A stretch of 64,000 nt of DNA from Oscillospiraceae bacterium (GTDB lineage: Bacteria; Bacillota; Clostridia; Oscillospirales; Ruminococcaceae): the NCBI GenBank assembly GCA_022791315.1, contig JAAVYW010000061.1, positions 62,001-126,000 on the forward strand. The letters run 5' to 3'. The position numbers and the translations under genes are program-made. A model generated the notes under the pieces. The model was not told where the DNA came from, made no database searches, and saw only the letters and a program-made list of their open reading frames with translations. The stretch's first letter is position 1. Every line of letters starts with the position of its first letter. This document shows, in pieces, positions 7,745 through 17,500 of the stretch.

Positions 7745-8000
7745 TTCAGTACCTCTCCTTCATTCTCTCAAAATCTATCTTCCGAAGGAGGAGCACCCCT
7801 TGGGCCTTTCCAGGTTCCCGAACCCCTCAGGCCCTCGGGAACCGGCAAACTGAGAAACAAACAGTGTCTATGATTACTTCACCGAAGTAATCATCAGGCC
7901 ATGGCCTGACACGTCTCTCACATGTCAGGCCCCCTCATATTCCATACGCAGCCATTACCAACCTCAGGCCCCGCACGAAAGGGATATTATGGACTTTTAA
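7745..8000 (-). promoter_or_regulatory. Structured 256-bp spacer between the two pilin genes
   Basis: No gene. It contains GGTTCCCGA/TCGGGAACC (7813-7843), a perfect 11-bp stem with 3-nt loop ATGATTACTTC/GAAGTAATCAT (7870-7894), the stem TCAGGCC/GGCCTGA (7894-7909), and CCTGACA/TGTCAGG (7905-7929), which competes with the previous stem for 7905-7909. The last two are mutually exclusive. The tract (G)GCAAACTGAGAAA resembles one in the spacer before the other pilin (about 8667). No clear promoter seen. Confidence 0.5.
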
Positions 8001-8483
8001 TTATTTGTTGATTGTATCGCCACACAAATCTTTATTCCAATCATTTTCAGTAAAGGTAGCTTCTGTAAAGGTCTTCTCATCCCACTTAACGTAAACTTGC
8101 CCTTCTTCCGAAACATATACAAAGATATATTTATCCTCGTTATGCTTATGAGTAGTGCATTTACCATAAGGAGTAACTCCGCTAAGAGTTCCATCAGCAG
8201 CTACTAACTTACCATTGGCGGCATCATAAGCATATGCTGTCTCCGCCTCAAAACCACCAGCGATAACTTCTGTATCTAAGGAATCAGACAAGTAAGCAAT
8301 CGTAGCCTCCGCCTTAGCGGCCCGTTCATTGGCCGCATCCGTGGCAATACGAGTACGCTCCAGCGCCCCCGTAATCAGCGGAATCGAAACCGCAACCAGG
8401 ATAGCGATAATCGCAACCACAATCAACATTTCGACCAGGGTGAAACCACCCTTTTTGTTTAGTTTGTTTCTCAGTTTTAACAT
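8001..8483 (-). CDS. pilA: Type IV major pilin, copy 1
   Basis: 160 residues from the ATG at 8483, the only ATG close to the leader; GGAG lies 12 bp upstream. Leader KLNKKGG, cleavage before FTLVEMLIVVAIIAILVAV, Glu5 present, then ALERTRIATDAANERAAKAE as in copy 2. The C-terminal half differs from copy 2 except for the cysteine frame (GKCTT ... KDLCGDTINK). Likely a pilus subunit; which copy is the main one cannot be told. AT content is slightly higher than in the flanking machinery genes, as is common for highly expressed pilins. Confidence 0.92.
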   Translation of the reverse strand: MLKLRNKLNKKGGFTLVEMLIVVAIIAILVAVSIPLITGALERTRIATDAANERAAKAEATIAYLSDSLDTEVIAGGFEAETAYAYDAANGKLVAADGTLSGVTPYGKCTTHKHNEDKYIFVYVSEEGQVYVKWDEKTFTEATFTENDWNKDLCGDTINK

Positions 8484-8804
8484 GTAAAAATGTCGCTCCT
8501 TTCCTCTTTCCAAATTAACCCAAGGGGATGTCCCCCTATTGCGCAGCATGCGGGTTCCCCCCTGCCGCATATCATCCCAGACCGTGGGTTGGCACGCCCC
8601 GAAACAATCTAAAACCCTGGAACCTTCCAGCCCAGGCGGCAGCCTGTCTTCAACCCTGCCGCACCCGCCAAACTGAGAAAACGAGTGCCGCACCCTAACA
8701 GACATGCTCCCGCCCGCGCTGGAGCCAATCTCTCCCGATTCCCATCCCCTTCCCCAATGCGTCCCTCTGGTGTGAGGAACCACTCCGCGGTTTCCCACAC
8801 CAGG
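8484..8804 (-). promoter_or_regulatory. 321-bp structured spacer between pilC and first pilin
   Basis: No gene seen. Starting 2 bp past the pilC stop is a hairpin CTGGTGTG/CACACCAG (8767-8774 with 8796-8803) whose inner part continues with imperfect pairing. Further along is the palindrome CTGGAA-CC-TTCCAG near 8624-8637 and the tract GCCAAACTGAGAAA also found before pilin copy 2. Likely sets pilin expression apart from pilC; I could not find a convincing internal promoter. Confidence 0.45.
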
Positions 8805-10013
8805 CTAGATAGCCGAGTACATACTAAACATTGGCAGATACACCGCCATCAGGATAAACACCACAAACACCGCCAGCACCACAATAATCGTAGGTTCCAG
8901 CAGGGCCAGCGCCCGTTTGGTGCGCACATCCACCTCATTGTCGTAGTATTCCGCCAGCACCTGCAACGTGGATTCCATGGACCCCGTAGTCTCGCCCACA
9001 GCGGTCATCTGCACCAGCATCCTGGGCAGCTCCCGGGTGTGTTCCATGCACTCTCCCAGGCTCCGTCCGCCCTCCACGCCCGGCAGGGTGTCCAGCACCT
9101 CTTTGGCCATATATTGGTTGCTCATCGCCCGCCCCGCCACTTCAATGGCCTGCAAAATAGGCATGCCGGCTGTCAGAATCGCGGACATCGTGTGGGCAAA
9201 TTGGCTTGCCCCGCTCATGCGTGCAATCTCCCCCAAAATCGGGAGCCCCAGCTGTGCCTTCGCCAGAGCCAGCCCGCCCTTTTCCGTCATCCCGTAGAGC
9301 CGTACCAGGAAAATCACCAGGGCCAGCGCCCCCAGGAGGATGAGGCTGTATTTCTGGAAGAACTCAGAGACCGCAATCAGCACCACTGTCACCCAGGGCA
9401 GCTCAATATTCATGCTGCTAAACATGCTGGTAAACGTGGGCACCGCATACCCCATGATAATGGAGACCACAATCACCGCCACCACAATCACAAAGGCGGG
9501 ATAGGTCAGCGCGCTCATCACGTTTTCCCTGGTCTTGTTCATCCGCTCAAAGTACCGGGCCATCCGCTCAAAAGAGGACAGCAAATCGCCGCTCTCCTCC
9601 CCTGCGCGCACCGTTTCCCGGAACGTGACCGGCAGCAGCCGGCTCCCCCTCTGCTCAAAGCTATAGCTCAAGCTCCACCCGTTGGACACATCCTCCGAAA
9701 CCTGCCGCAGCAGCTTTGCCAGCCCCTTGTCAGAGGTCTGCCCTGCCACCAAATCCACGGTCTGCACCAGCGGCAGCCCTGCCTTGAGGATAATGGCAAA
9801 CTGCTGGCAGGACAGCGCCAAGCTCTTGGCCGAAATCCTCCGGAACCGGGCAAAGGGGTCTTTCGCCGCCGTCTTCGGTATCTCTTTTAACGAGAGCACC
9901 ACCTCGCAGCTCTGCCGGATTTGCGCCACAGCATCCGCCTGGCTCACCGCCTCCACCACGCCCTTCACTTTTTCCCCGCTCAAATAGGCGGCTTCATATT
10001 TAAATGTAGGCAT
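8805..10013 (-). CDS. pilC: Type IV pilus platform protein PilC (GspF family)
   Basis: 402 residues, usual length. Two GspF-type helical domains (about 65-190 and 268-390), three membrane segments (about 165-190, 215-235, 370-395). Family signature-like stretches: LALSCQQFAIILKAGLPL at the start of domain 1 and SQFAHTMSAILTAGMPILQA at the start of domain 2; C-terminal EPTIIVVLAVFVVFILMAVYLPMF. It is the inner-membrane platform turned by PilB and PilT. Strong GGAGG 8 bp before ATG. A 109-bp gap separates it from pilT. Confidence 0.95.
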   Translation of the reverse strand: MPTFKYEAAYLSGEKVKGVVEAVSQADAVAQIRQSCEVVLSLKEIPKTAAKDPFARFRRISAKSLALSCQQFAIILKAGLPLVQTVDLVAGQTSDKGLAKLLRQVSEDVSNGWSLSYSFEQRGSRLLPVTFRETVRAGEESGDLLSSFERMARYFERMNKTRENVMSALTYPAFVIVVAVIVVSIIMGYAVPTFTSMFSSMNIELPWVTVVLIAVSEFFQKYSLILLGALALVIFLVRLYGMTEKGGLALAKAQLGLPILGEIARMSGASQFAHTMSAILTAGMPILQAIEVAGRAMSNQYMAKEVLDTLPGVEGGRSLGECMEHTRELPRMLVQMTAVGETTGSMESTLQVLAEYYDNEVDVRTKRALALLEPTIIVVLAVFVVFILMAVYLPMFSMYSAI

Positions 10014-10122
10014 CCGGTGCCCTCCTTTTCAAATTGCATGTGCTGTATGTGCCCTCCCTGTCCCGGCTGCTATGCCGCAATCGGGCTGGGCCCGCAAAAC
10101 CGGCAGACAGGCGCAGGCCCTG

Positions 10123-11196
10123 TCAGCCTCTCCGGGGCTGCCCCCAAGCTCTTCCCGCATCCAGTTTGCCCGCCTGGGAGGGGTCCCGCAGCGCCCCCTC
10201 AAAGGTCTCCCTGCTGATGGCCCCAACCCCAAAGAGGTTTTGCAGCGCCTTGTCCATCAGGATATTCCCCAGCGCCCCGGTGGTCTGGATGGTGTTGGCA
10301 ATCTGGGGCGTCTTCCCCTCCCGGATTAAGTTGCGGATAGCCCCGTCCGTCTTCATCACTTCGCAGGCCAAAACCCGCCCGCCCCCCACCTTGGGGAGCA
10401 GCTGCTGGCTCAACACCGCCTTGAGCGTCATGGAGAGCTGTAGCCGTATCTGCTGCTGCCGCTCCGCCGGGAACACGTCCACAATCCGGTCAATGGAATC
10501 CGCTGCCGAGTTGGTGTGTACTGTGCCAAACACCAGGTGCCCTGTCTCCGCCGCTGTCAGGGCGGTCTCAATGGTCTCCAGGTCCCGCATCTCCCCCACC
10601 AGAATCACATCCGGGTCCTCCCGCAGCGCGGCCCGCAGCCCTGCCGCAAAGCTCCCTGTGTCCCTTCCAATCTCCCGCTGGTTGATGACGCACCGCTTTG
10701 GCGTGTACACATATTCAATCGGGTCTTCCAGCGTCAGGATATGCTTGGCCTCGTTCTGGTTAATCTGGTTGAGCACCGCCGCCAGCGTCGTGGATTTCCC
10801 CGACCCCGTCTCCCCGGTAATCAGCACCAGCCCCTGGCTGTAATAGGGGAACTCCTCCACCACCGGGGGGAGCCCCAGCTCCTTCAAATCCGGGATATGC
10901 TCGTTGAGCAACCGTATTGCCGCCGACCAAGCCGCCTGCTGCCGGAACAGGTTAATCCTGCACCGCACCCCCGCAATGGTGAGCGCCAGGTCGGCCTCCC
11001 CCACCTGTTCCGCTTGGTCATATTCCTCGCCTGCCAGTTCATGGGCCACTGCCACACAGTCTTCCGCTGTCAGCGGCGTTTCCCCCATCTCCTGGATTTC
11101 CCCGTCCACGCGGTACCGCGGCGTCAGCCCACACACCAGATGAATATCTGACGCCTTGTCCCGCAGCGCCTTCTCCACATAATCTACAACTGTCAA
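10123..11196 (-). CDS. pilT: Pilus retraction ATPase PilT
   Basis: 357 residues, secretion-ATPase superfamily. N-terminal PAS-like domain (KASDIHLVCGLTPRYRVDGEI), Walker A GETGSGKST (about 127-135), Asp box LTLEDPIEY, Walker B ILVGEMRD and His box TGHLVFGTVHTN. Short length and AIRLL...LPP-type layout identify PilT rather than PilB. It powers pilus disassembly, so this pilus is probably retractile, permitting twitching or DNA or surface pulling. Start is TTG with GAAGGGGTG upstream; no better ATG exists nearby. Confidence 0.93.
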   Translation of the reverse strand: MTVVDYVEKALRDKASDIHLVCGLTPRYRVDGEIQEMGETPLTAEDCVAVAHELAGEEYDQAEQVGEADLALTIAGVRCRINLFRQQAAWSAAIRLLNEHIPDLKELGLPPVVEEFPYYSQGLVLITGETGSGKSTTLAAVLNQINQNEAKHILTLEDPIEYVYTPKRCVINQREIGRDTGSFAAGLRAALREDPDVILVGEMRDLETIETALTAAETGHLVFGTVHTNSAADSIDRIVDVFPAERQQQIRLQLSMTLKAVLSQQLLPKVGGGRVLACEVMKTDGAIRNLIREGKTPQIANTIQTTGALGNILMDKALQNLFGVGAISRETFEGALRDPSQAGKLDAGRAWGQPRRG

Positions 11197-11246
11197 GTCA
11201 AAACACCCCTTCTATGTAAAATTCCAGTGTATCCCCAAAGAGCCCC

Positions 11247-12950
11247 TCAGGCCTCTCCCAGCACCCTGTGTACCTCTGTCACCGAAGTCACGCCGTCCAG
11301 CACCAGCTTGCGGCAGTTGTCCAAAATCGGCTGGAAGGTAGCTGACCCCAGCGCCCTTTCCAGCTCCCGCAGCGAGCGGGAATGGATAGCCCGCCGCAGC
11401 TCCGGCGTCACCCGCAGGATTTCAAAGGCGCCAATCCGTCCCCGGTAGCCGGTGCCAAAGCACTCCCCGCAGCCGGCCCCCCGGTAGAACTTGTAGCCAC
11501 CGTTCGGGTTTAGCCCCAGCGACTCCATCTCTTCCCGGGAGGGGATGTATTCCCTCCGGCAGTGGGGGCAAACCCGCCGCAGCAGGCGCTGGGAGACAAT
11601 CCCCTTCACCGCCCCGGCAATCAGGTAGGGCTCCACCCCGATGTCCAGCAGCCGGTCGATGGAGGAGAGGGCGTTGTTGGTGTGTACGGTAGAGAGCACT
11701 AAGTGCCCTGTCATGGCGGCCCGCATGGCGATTTCAGCGGTTTCCCCGTCGCGGATTTCCCCCACTGCAATGATGTCCGGGTCCTGCCGCAGCACCGACC
11801 GCAGCACATTGGCAAAGGTGAGCCCTGTCCGGTCGTTCACCTGCACCTGGCACACCCCGTCTATGTGGTACTCCACCGGGTCTTCCAGGGACACCAGGTT
11901 CACCTCGCTGCTTTTGAGCCGGTCAATCACCGCGTAGAGCGTAGAGGTCTTGCCCGACCCCGTGGGCCCCACCATGAGGATAACCCCCTCTGTGCTGTTG
12001 TCCACCAGCCTGCACAGCCGTTCCCGGTTTTCCCCCTCCAGGCCGATGCCTGCAAAGGAGGCCAGCTCCGGCGTCTTCCGCAGCAGGCGGATAACCACCT
12101 TCTCCCCCTGGATTGTGGGCAGTGTGGAGATACGCAAGTCCAGCGTCTCCTGCCGCACGGTCACATTGGCCCTGCCGTCCTGGGGCATATTTTTCTGCGC
12201 AATGTCCATCCGCGCCATGATTTTAAGCCGGGAAATCACCGAATTCTGCAATTCCCTGGGCACGGGGATAATGGGCCGCAGAATCCCGTCAATCCGCATC
12301 CGTATCATCATGCTGCCCTCGCCCGGCTCAATGTGGATGTCACTGGCGTTTTCGGTGCAGGCCCGGTCAATGATAGAGTTCACCAGCCGGATAGCGGGCG
12401 CGGCGTCCATCTCTTCCTCGTCCACCGCCATACTCTGTGTCACGGCAATGGCCGCCGTGGATACACCGTATTGGCCCCCCAGCAGGTCGCGCTGCATCTC
12501 CTCAATGGCCTGCATTGCGCCCTGGTTGCTGTAGAGGTTCTGCACCGCGCGCTCAGTGGCCGCGGCAGTGGCAATCAGCGGGATAACCCGCCGCTTTGTC
12601 ACAGCGTGCACCTCTTCAATGGCGACGAAATTCAAGGGGTCAGCCATTGCCAGGTGAATATCCCCCCGTGTCACCCTCACCGGCACCACGTTATATTTTT
12701 TTGCCACGCTTTTAGGCAGCACCTGCGCCATCTCCGGCGGGATGCTGAACCCGTTCAGGTCAACAAATTCCACCCCCAGCTGGCTCATCAGCGTATCAAT
12801 CAGCTGTTTTTCCGTAATAAACCCATGCTCCTGGAGCACGGTCCCAAGCCGTTCCCCGCTGTCCCTCTGCAGTTCCAGCGCCCGGCTCAGCTGCTCCTCC
12901 GTAATCGTCCCGCTCTGTACCAGCAGGTCGCCCAGTCTCGCGTATTTCAC
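11247..12950 (-). CDS. pilB: Pilus extension ATPase PilB (GspE family)
   Basis: 567 residues. N-terminal MshEN/T2SSE_N domain (LGDLLVQSGTITEEQL, about 1-150), then the ATPase: NASDIHIEP, Walker A GPTGSGKTST (about 327), Asp box LEDPVEY, Walker B IIAVGEIRD, His box TGHLVLSTVHTN, and the zinc four-cysteine element CPHC (about 460) ... CGEC (about 491) found in extension ATPases. It drives pilin polymerisation through PilC. Starts at GTG with GGGGGAG 6 bp upstream. A stable hairpin (12998-13020) separates it from the minor pilin genes. Confidence 0.95.
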   Translation of the reverse strand: MKYARLGDLLVQSGTITEEQLSRALELQRDSGERLGTVLQEHGFITEKQLIDTLMSQLGVEFVDLNGFSIPPEMAQVLPKSVAKKYNVVPVRVTRGDIHLAMADPLNFVAIEEVHAVTKRRVIPLIATAAATERAVQNLYSNQGAMQAIEEMQRDLLGGQYGVSTAAIAVTQSMAVDEEEMDAAPAIRLVNSIIDRACTENASDIHIEPGEGSMMIRMRIDGILRPIIPVPRELQNSVISRLKIMARMDIAQKNMPQDGRANVTVRQETLDLRISTLPTIQGEKVVIRLLRKTPELASFAGIGLEGENRERLCRLVDNSTEGVILMVGPTGSGKTSTLYAVIDRLKSSEVNLVSLEDPVEYHIDGVCQVQVNDRTGLTFANVLRSVLRQDPDIIAVGEIRDGETAEIAMRAAMTGHLVLSTVHTNNALSSIDRLLDIGVEPYLIAGAVKGIVSQRLLRRVCPHCRREYIPSREEMESLGLNPNGGYKFYRGAGCGECFGTGYRGRIGAFEILRVTPELRRAIHSRSLRELERALGSATFQPILDNCRKLVLDGVTSVTEVHRVLGEA

Positions 12951-12997
12951 GGGCTTCTCCCCCTCTCACTCTGCTTGTCTGTCGTTTCTATCCTCAA

Positions 12998-13020
12998 GCC
13001 CCGCCCCTCTGGGGTGGGGC
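12998..13020 (-). promoter_or_regulatory. Intercistronic hairpin before pilB
   Basis: GCCCCGCCCC (12998-13007) pairs with GGGGTGGGGC (13011-13020), 3-nt loop, one G-U. No T-run follows on the minus strand, so probably an mRNA stability or partial-attenuation element between the minor pilin part and the motor part of the operon. Confidence 0.5.
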
Positions 13021-13021
13021 C

Positions 13022-13492
13022 CTATGTCCCTGCCGGGTTCAGGCATCTCACCAAAAACTCTCGCTCCGCGAAAATCTCCCCGTCCTTTTCCTTCGCCTTC
13101 AGACATACCGTAAAGCAGCCCTCCCCGTAGGTAACCTCCAAGTCTGCAATCTCATAGGCCCCATGCCGATAAGCCCCCGGCGGCAGCAGCTGGCTCTCCC
13201 CAACGAGAATCCTGCCCTCGCCGTCCAGTGTAACCGTAACCCCTATCCCAAAGGAGCTATGGGTAAACTTCCCGTCCTTTGGGTTCACCGCAAACCGCAG
13301 CACATCCGCCAGGGCATCCGCCGCCGTCGAGAGCAGCAGCTCCGTCTCCGTCTCCGCGGTCATGTCGTCGTAGGCCCGCACCGAGAGCCGTAGCCCCGCG
13401 TTTAGGATGAGCCCCAGCAGTATCAGGATAACCACCGCACACAGCGTCTCCACCAGCGTCAATCCCCGCTGGCTTTTCAGCTTCTTCCTCAT
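13022..13492 (-). CDS. Minor pilin / pseudopilin
   Basis: 156 residues. Prepilin signal: short basic leader MRKKLKSQRG, cleavage before LTLVETLCAVVILILLGLIL, with Glu at mature position 5. The soluble part (about 45-156) is beta-rich and shows no known domain. Overlaps the upstream minor pilin gene by 4 bp. Position after the PilX-like and 101-residue pilins suggests a role in the priming tip complex, by analogy with GspH/I/J-K or FimU-PilV-W-X. Exact homologue uncertain. Confidence 0.8.
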   Translation of the reverse strand: MRKKLKSQRGLTLVETLCAVVILILLGLILNAGLRLSVRAYDDMTAETETELLLSTAADALADVLRFAVNPKDGKFTHSSFGIGVTVTLDGEGRILVGESQLLPPGAYRHGAYEIADLEVTYGEGCFTVCLKAKEKDGEIFAEREFLVRCLNPAGT

Positions 13493-13794
13493 GGCGCCAC
13501 CTTCTTGTAGGAGTAAATCCCGGCCCCGCCATGGAGTTCCACACTCAATGTATCACTAGCGCCATTGCCCTGGTTCACTATCGTCACAGTTGCCCCTGTC
13601 CCCGCTGCCGCCTGCTCCTCCGCCTCCGAAAACGCATCGTAATGCGCCTCGTCCACCCGCTTGGCATCCGCCTCAATCCGTCCCGAGGCCACGATGCCCC
13701 CAAACAGCAGGGCCACCGAAAGCGTCGCCACCACAATGGCCGCAAAGGTCTCCACCAGGGTTTCGCCCCGGTTCTCCCGCAGCTTGCGCATCAT
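13489..13794 (-). CDS. Small minor pilin with Glu at position +1
   Basis: 101 residues. Leader MMRKLRENRG, predicted cleavage before ETLVETFAAIVVATLSVALLFGG; Glu5 is present, but position +1 is Glu rather than the usual Phe, Met or Leu, which may alter processing or methylation. The soluble domain is only about 65 residues. Overlaps its neighbours on both sides by 4 bp (ATGA), so strictly coupled in translation. Likely GspI/PilV-like initiation pilin; function inferred from context. Confidence 0.78.
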   Translation of the reverse strand: MMRKLRENRGETLVETFAAIVVATLSVALLFGGIVASGRIEADAKRVDEAHYDAFSEAEEQAAAGTGATVTIVNQGNGASDTLSVELHGGAGIYSYKKVAP

Positions 13795-14540
13795 GTCTCC
13801 CCCTTTGTAATCCTATCCAGCTTCCAGGTGACTTTCCCGGTTGCACTCCCGTCCACTTCCAAATGAAAGGCGCCAGGCTCTATCGCAGCGTTTAGGCTCG
13901 CCTTCATCGAGAGGTATTCCTCACCCGGCAGCTTGGCCTCCAGCGTAATGTCTCCCGACGAGGTCGAAACCGTCACAGTGATTTCCACAGCCTGCTTGAG
14001 CCCCTCCCCGTCTTCCGGCGGCGAATCCACAGCCAGTTCTAGCGTATACGGGCCCAGAACAAGGGAATCTGCATCATCCCGCCTTTCAAATCCCATCCAC
14101 ACGTCCGAGCCCGACAGCGTCGGAGGCTCATGGCGGGCATAAAAGAGAGCATCCAAATCATTTTCTAACGGCAATACGGGGCCATTTAGCCCGCAAGTGA
14201 AACTCCCCTTTTGCTGCTCCCCTGCGTATTCGTTATACGCAGGCCTTATCAGAACCGGAGGAGTCTGGGTCTCATCCATCTCGGCTGGTATCTCCGTCAC
14301 AGTAACCGTATAATTCCCCTGGTACTCCGCTGCCTCCAGCTCATCCACAATCAAATTCAGCGCCGAGGTGAGCGTAAAGTACTTCTGCTGCTCCTCCCGG
14401 TTGCTTCGGATTTTTCCGGCGTTGGAGGCTGCCGCCATCAGGACCGACATAGCCACCAGCACGCACACCAGCAAAAACAGCAGCGCCAGCAGGATAGACG
14501 CCCCGCGCCTGCTTTTTAGTTTTTCCTTCACCCGCTTCAC
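13791..14540 (-). CDS. PilX/GspK-like minor pilin lacking Glu5
   Basis: 249 residues. Basic leader MKRVKEKLKSRRG followed by ASILLALLFLLVCVLVAMSV. The hydrophobic helix has no Glu at mature position 5, a hallmark of the tip pseudopilins GspK and PilX, which sit at the end of the fibre and need no partner salt bridge below. Soluble domain (about 45-249) has no motif I recognise. Gene starts 25 bp after the giant adhesin stop. Probably part of the tip complex that carries the 2177-residue protein. Confidence 0.75.
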   Translation of the reverse strand: MKRVKEKLKSRRGASILLALLFLLVCVLVAMSVLMAAASNAGKIRSNREEQQKYFTLTSALNLIVDELEAAEYQGNYTVTVTEIPAEMDETQTPPVLIRPAYNEYAGEQQKGSFTCGLNGPVLPLENDLDALFYARHEPPTLSGSDVWMGFERRDDADSLVLGPYTLELAVDSPPEDGEGLKQAVEITVTVSTSSGDITLEAKLPGEEYLSMKASLNAAIEPGAFHLEVDGSATGKVTWKLDRITKGET

Positions 14541-14565
14541 AAGGGCGTCCCTCCTCTCCTGCCAA

Positions 14566-17500
14566 TCACGGCGTCACTTCCGGCTCCTCCGGCGGTTCCA
14601 CCGGCATCGTCACGGTGTGTTCTGTCCCGTCCATTGTCAGCTCCACCTCCAGCTTGGCCGCACCGGCCAGGCCTTTCAGCGTCAGCACATTGTCTTTCAC
14701 CTCTGCCGTGGCCTTTCCCTCCAGCACCGTGGCCTCTTGCAAAACCACCGAGCCGTCAAAGGAAACCGTGTAAGTCCCCTCTTCCGCAGCCTTTACCACC
14801 GGCGGCAGCGCTTGATAGGAGACAATCACCGCCCCCGCAGCCGCATAAGCCCCATAGCTGCCGCTCATGTTCACCACTGCGTCCTGCAAGAACTCGCCGC
14901 TGCTGGTAAGCGTCATCAGCGGGTCAGGGTATTCCTGCCCTTCGATTATCTCCTCCTGCTCCACGCCGGCCGTCAAGGCAGCGCTGTCCGAGCTGGCCTT
15001 CATCTCCCTCAGGTACTGGGCCAGCGGTATTTCCCCGCTGCCCTGTACTTTTCCATAGGGTTTTATCGCCAGCGTAACGGTATCCTGCGGGAAAAGCCTC
15101 ACCGCCTCGGGGCGCAGCATAACATTCGCGGTCACATTGACAGTCAGCGCCAGCGTGTACGTCTCCCCACCCGCTGTATACGTCACGGTCAACTGTGTAG
15201 TCCCAATCCCCTGGGCCTGTACCCACAAGCTGTCCCCAGTCATCCCGCAGATGGCAACCTTGCCGTCCCCACTCTCCGCGCGCCAAGACCCGCCAGCCGG
15301 CACATTCTCAAGGTTCAGCTGTTCCGCATATCCCCCCTGCGCCAGTATGTCAAGGAAAAGAGGTGCGGCGCCATCTTTACGCCAAATGCCCTTGACAGGC
15401 CATGCCCCATAGTGCACATGGTGCGCCCCATTATCCCTGGTCAGGATGGTGGGGAAGGGGTAATCCATCCCCTTCAGCGCCCCAATGTCACTGGGTGGGA
15501 AGCTGTATTTCCCCGCCACCGAGAAATCCCCCTCCTTCGTGGTAACCGGGGAGAATCCTGCCAGCTTATCATAGATTGTCTGTCCATTTACATCTATCTC
15601 TTCCTGGCCTGCCAGTTGCTGGTAAGTGAGGGAGGTAGGAAGGGCCACCCCTCCCACCACTCTAATATCTGTTTTAAAATCTTTGTCTGTCCACCTATTA
15701 TCTTTCTTACCCAGAAACTCTTTTTGCTCATTGTGCTTTAGTACTGTCTCTTCCAGATAATAGCAATTCGTAATTGTGCATACCCCATGATTGGCAACAT
15801 TATCACCTGAGAACTTCTTAGCATCATTTAACTCGCCCACTCCTCCCAACACATAGAGCGCGTTAACCCGGTTCCAATCCCTTTTTTCTGTCCCCTTCGG
15901 CTTTTCCATCCACTGAGGCAATACAACATAGCTGTAACAATTTATCAGAGTATTGTTGGTTTCATTATTGGCAGACGTCCCAGCCCCCTTCCCTACAACA
16001 CCCACCGTATTGCCATCCGATACATCCAAAGGCTTCATATAGCTTCCGCCTACCAGCCCGCCCACATAGACATATTTTTCCGATGCCATAACCTTGCTCA
16101 TTTTTTCAGAAACTATAACTTCTCCGCCTGCATAGCAGTTCGTGATACTTTTCTGGCAGCTGCCCACCAAACCGCCCACACGGATGTTGTCATTTACCGT
16201 TATTACCTCTCCTTCTGCCTGAATCTCCACATTGGCAACAGCAGTACAATTCTTCAAATTCATGTTGGAAAGCCCCAGCAGCCCGCCGGCTCCAATCCCG
16301 CCCCAGGCAGAGTCCAATGCCTTTGTGTAGCATTTGACCTTGACTGCATACCCAGCCACAGAGCAGTTTTCCACGGCATTGTCATCCTTGGAAGCTGCCA
16401 GCCCTGCCAGCGCCCCCACGGCCAGCCATTGGCTGTCCGTGTTCTTTGCGCCTCCCTCCACATAGCTTTCGCCGTCAGAGGAATAGAGTATCACATTTTC
16501 CAGCGACCCATTGTACACCACGCCAAACAGCCCCACGCAGGACGATAGCTGCCCCTTGATATTGACATTTTCTATTACATAGTCCATTCCGTCATAGGAG
16601 CTCCCAAACCATCCGTATAGGTTGCCCTTTTGATTTGTTGTATTCACATCGTCATAATACTCCGCAATCGGCGTATAAACCTTCCCCTCCCCGCCCATCA
16701 AATCATGGCTCTGCACCCAATAGTGCCTCTCCCGATTATCAGCAGAGCTCAAATAAGGGAAGTTTGATATATGATGTGCATCGCTGTTACTTCCTGCCGA
16801 TGAAACGACAACAGTACTGGTGTTCGTGCTATTTTCGTTCCAGTTAATCAGCTCCAGCTGCCCCACCGAGCGCACTTCATAGGGGTTATTGGCTGTCCCC
16901 GGCTTTTCATAAAGGCCCGCATCTACCTTCCAATCGTCTGCTGCCCTTGCTTCCGCCTTCGGCGCAAGAAGCCGCGGTTCCATTTCGGTCCCTTCAGAAT
17001 TTCCCTCAATCTCTTTCACTGCCAGCGCGTCGGCAAAATGCGGGTTCATCCAGAAGGAAAGCGTCGTCTCCTTCTGCGTCAGTGTCATCGTCGCGTTGAG
17101 GTTTTGGCTGCTTTGCTTTACGGGATAAAGCCCAGCCCCATCCTCCGCGTTCGGGTCAAAACTGCGGAAGGAGTGGAACATAAAGCCCGGCATCAGCTCC
17201 TCCAGCGCCCTGTTCGCCTCCTTGTCACTGGGGAACTGGTTGCCATTGCCTCCCCAATATTCCATATTGCTTCTCCTGGCAGTCACGGTATTCTCCGCTT
17301 TCACATAATACCCATAGCCATAATCCGTCACAACGCCGCCGTCGTCATGGGCATTGGAGAGGGTGCTCTCCTTGGTAATCGTCTTTTGCGTGGAGTCAGC
17401 CGCCAGCAGGCTCACATGGTAGGTTTTTGCCTCGCCGATTTCCAGCTTCTCCCAGTAATATACCCCCATCTCCCCCAATTCCATGGGCACGGGGCATTCG

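Noticed and set aside
8685..13130. Long plus-strand frames (401 and 475 codons) opposite pilC and pilB
   Set aside because: Shadow frames with His/Arg/Pro-rich composition; the minus strand holds clear PilC, PilT and PilB motifs.
14368..15741. 457-codon plus-strand frame across the pilX-adhesin junction
   Set aside because: Shadow frame, low-complexity composition and no start signal; minus-strand genes are continuous here.
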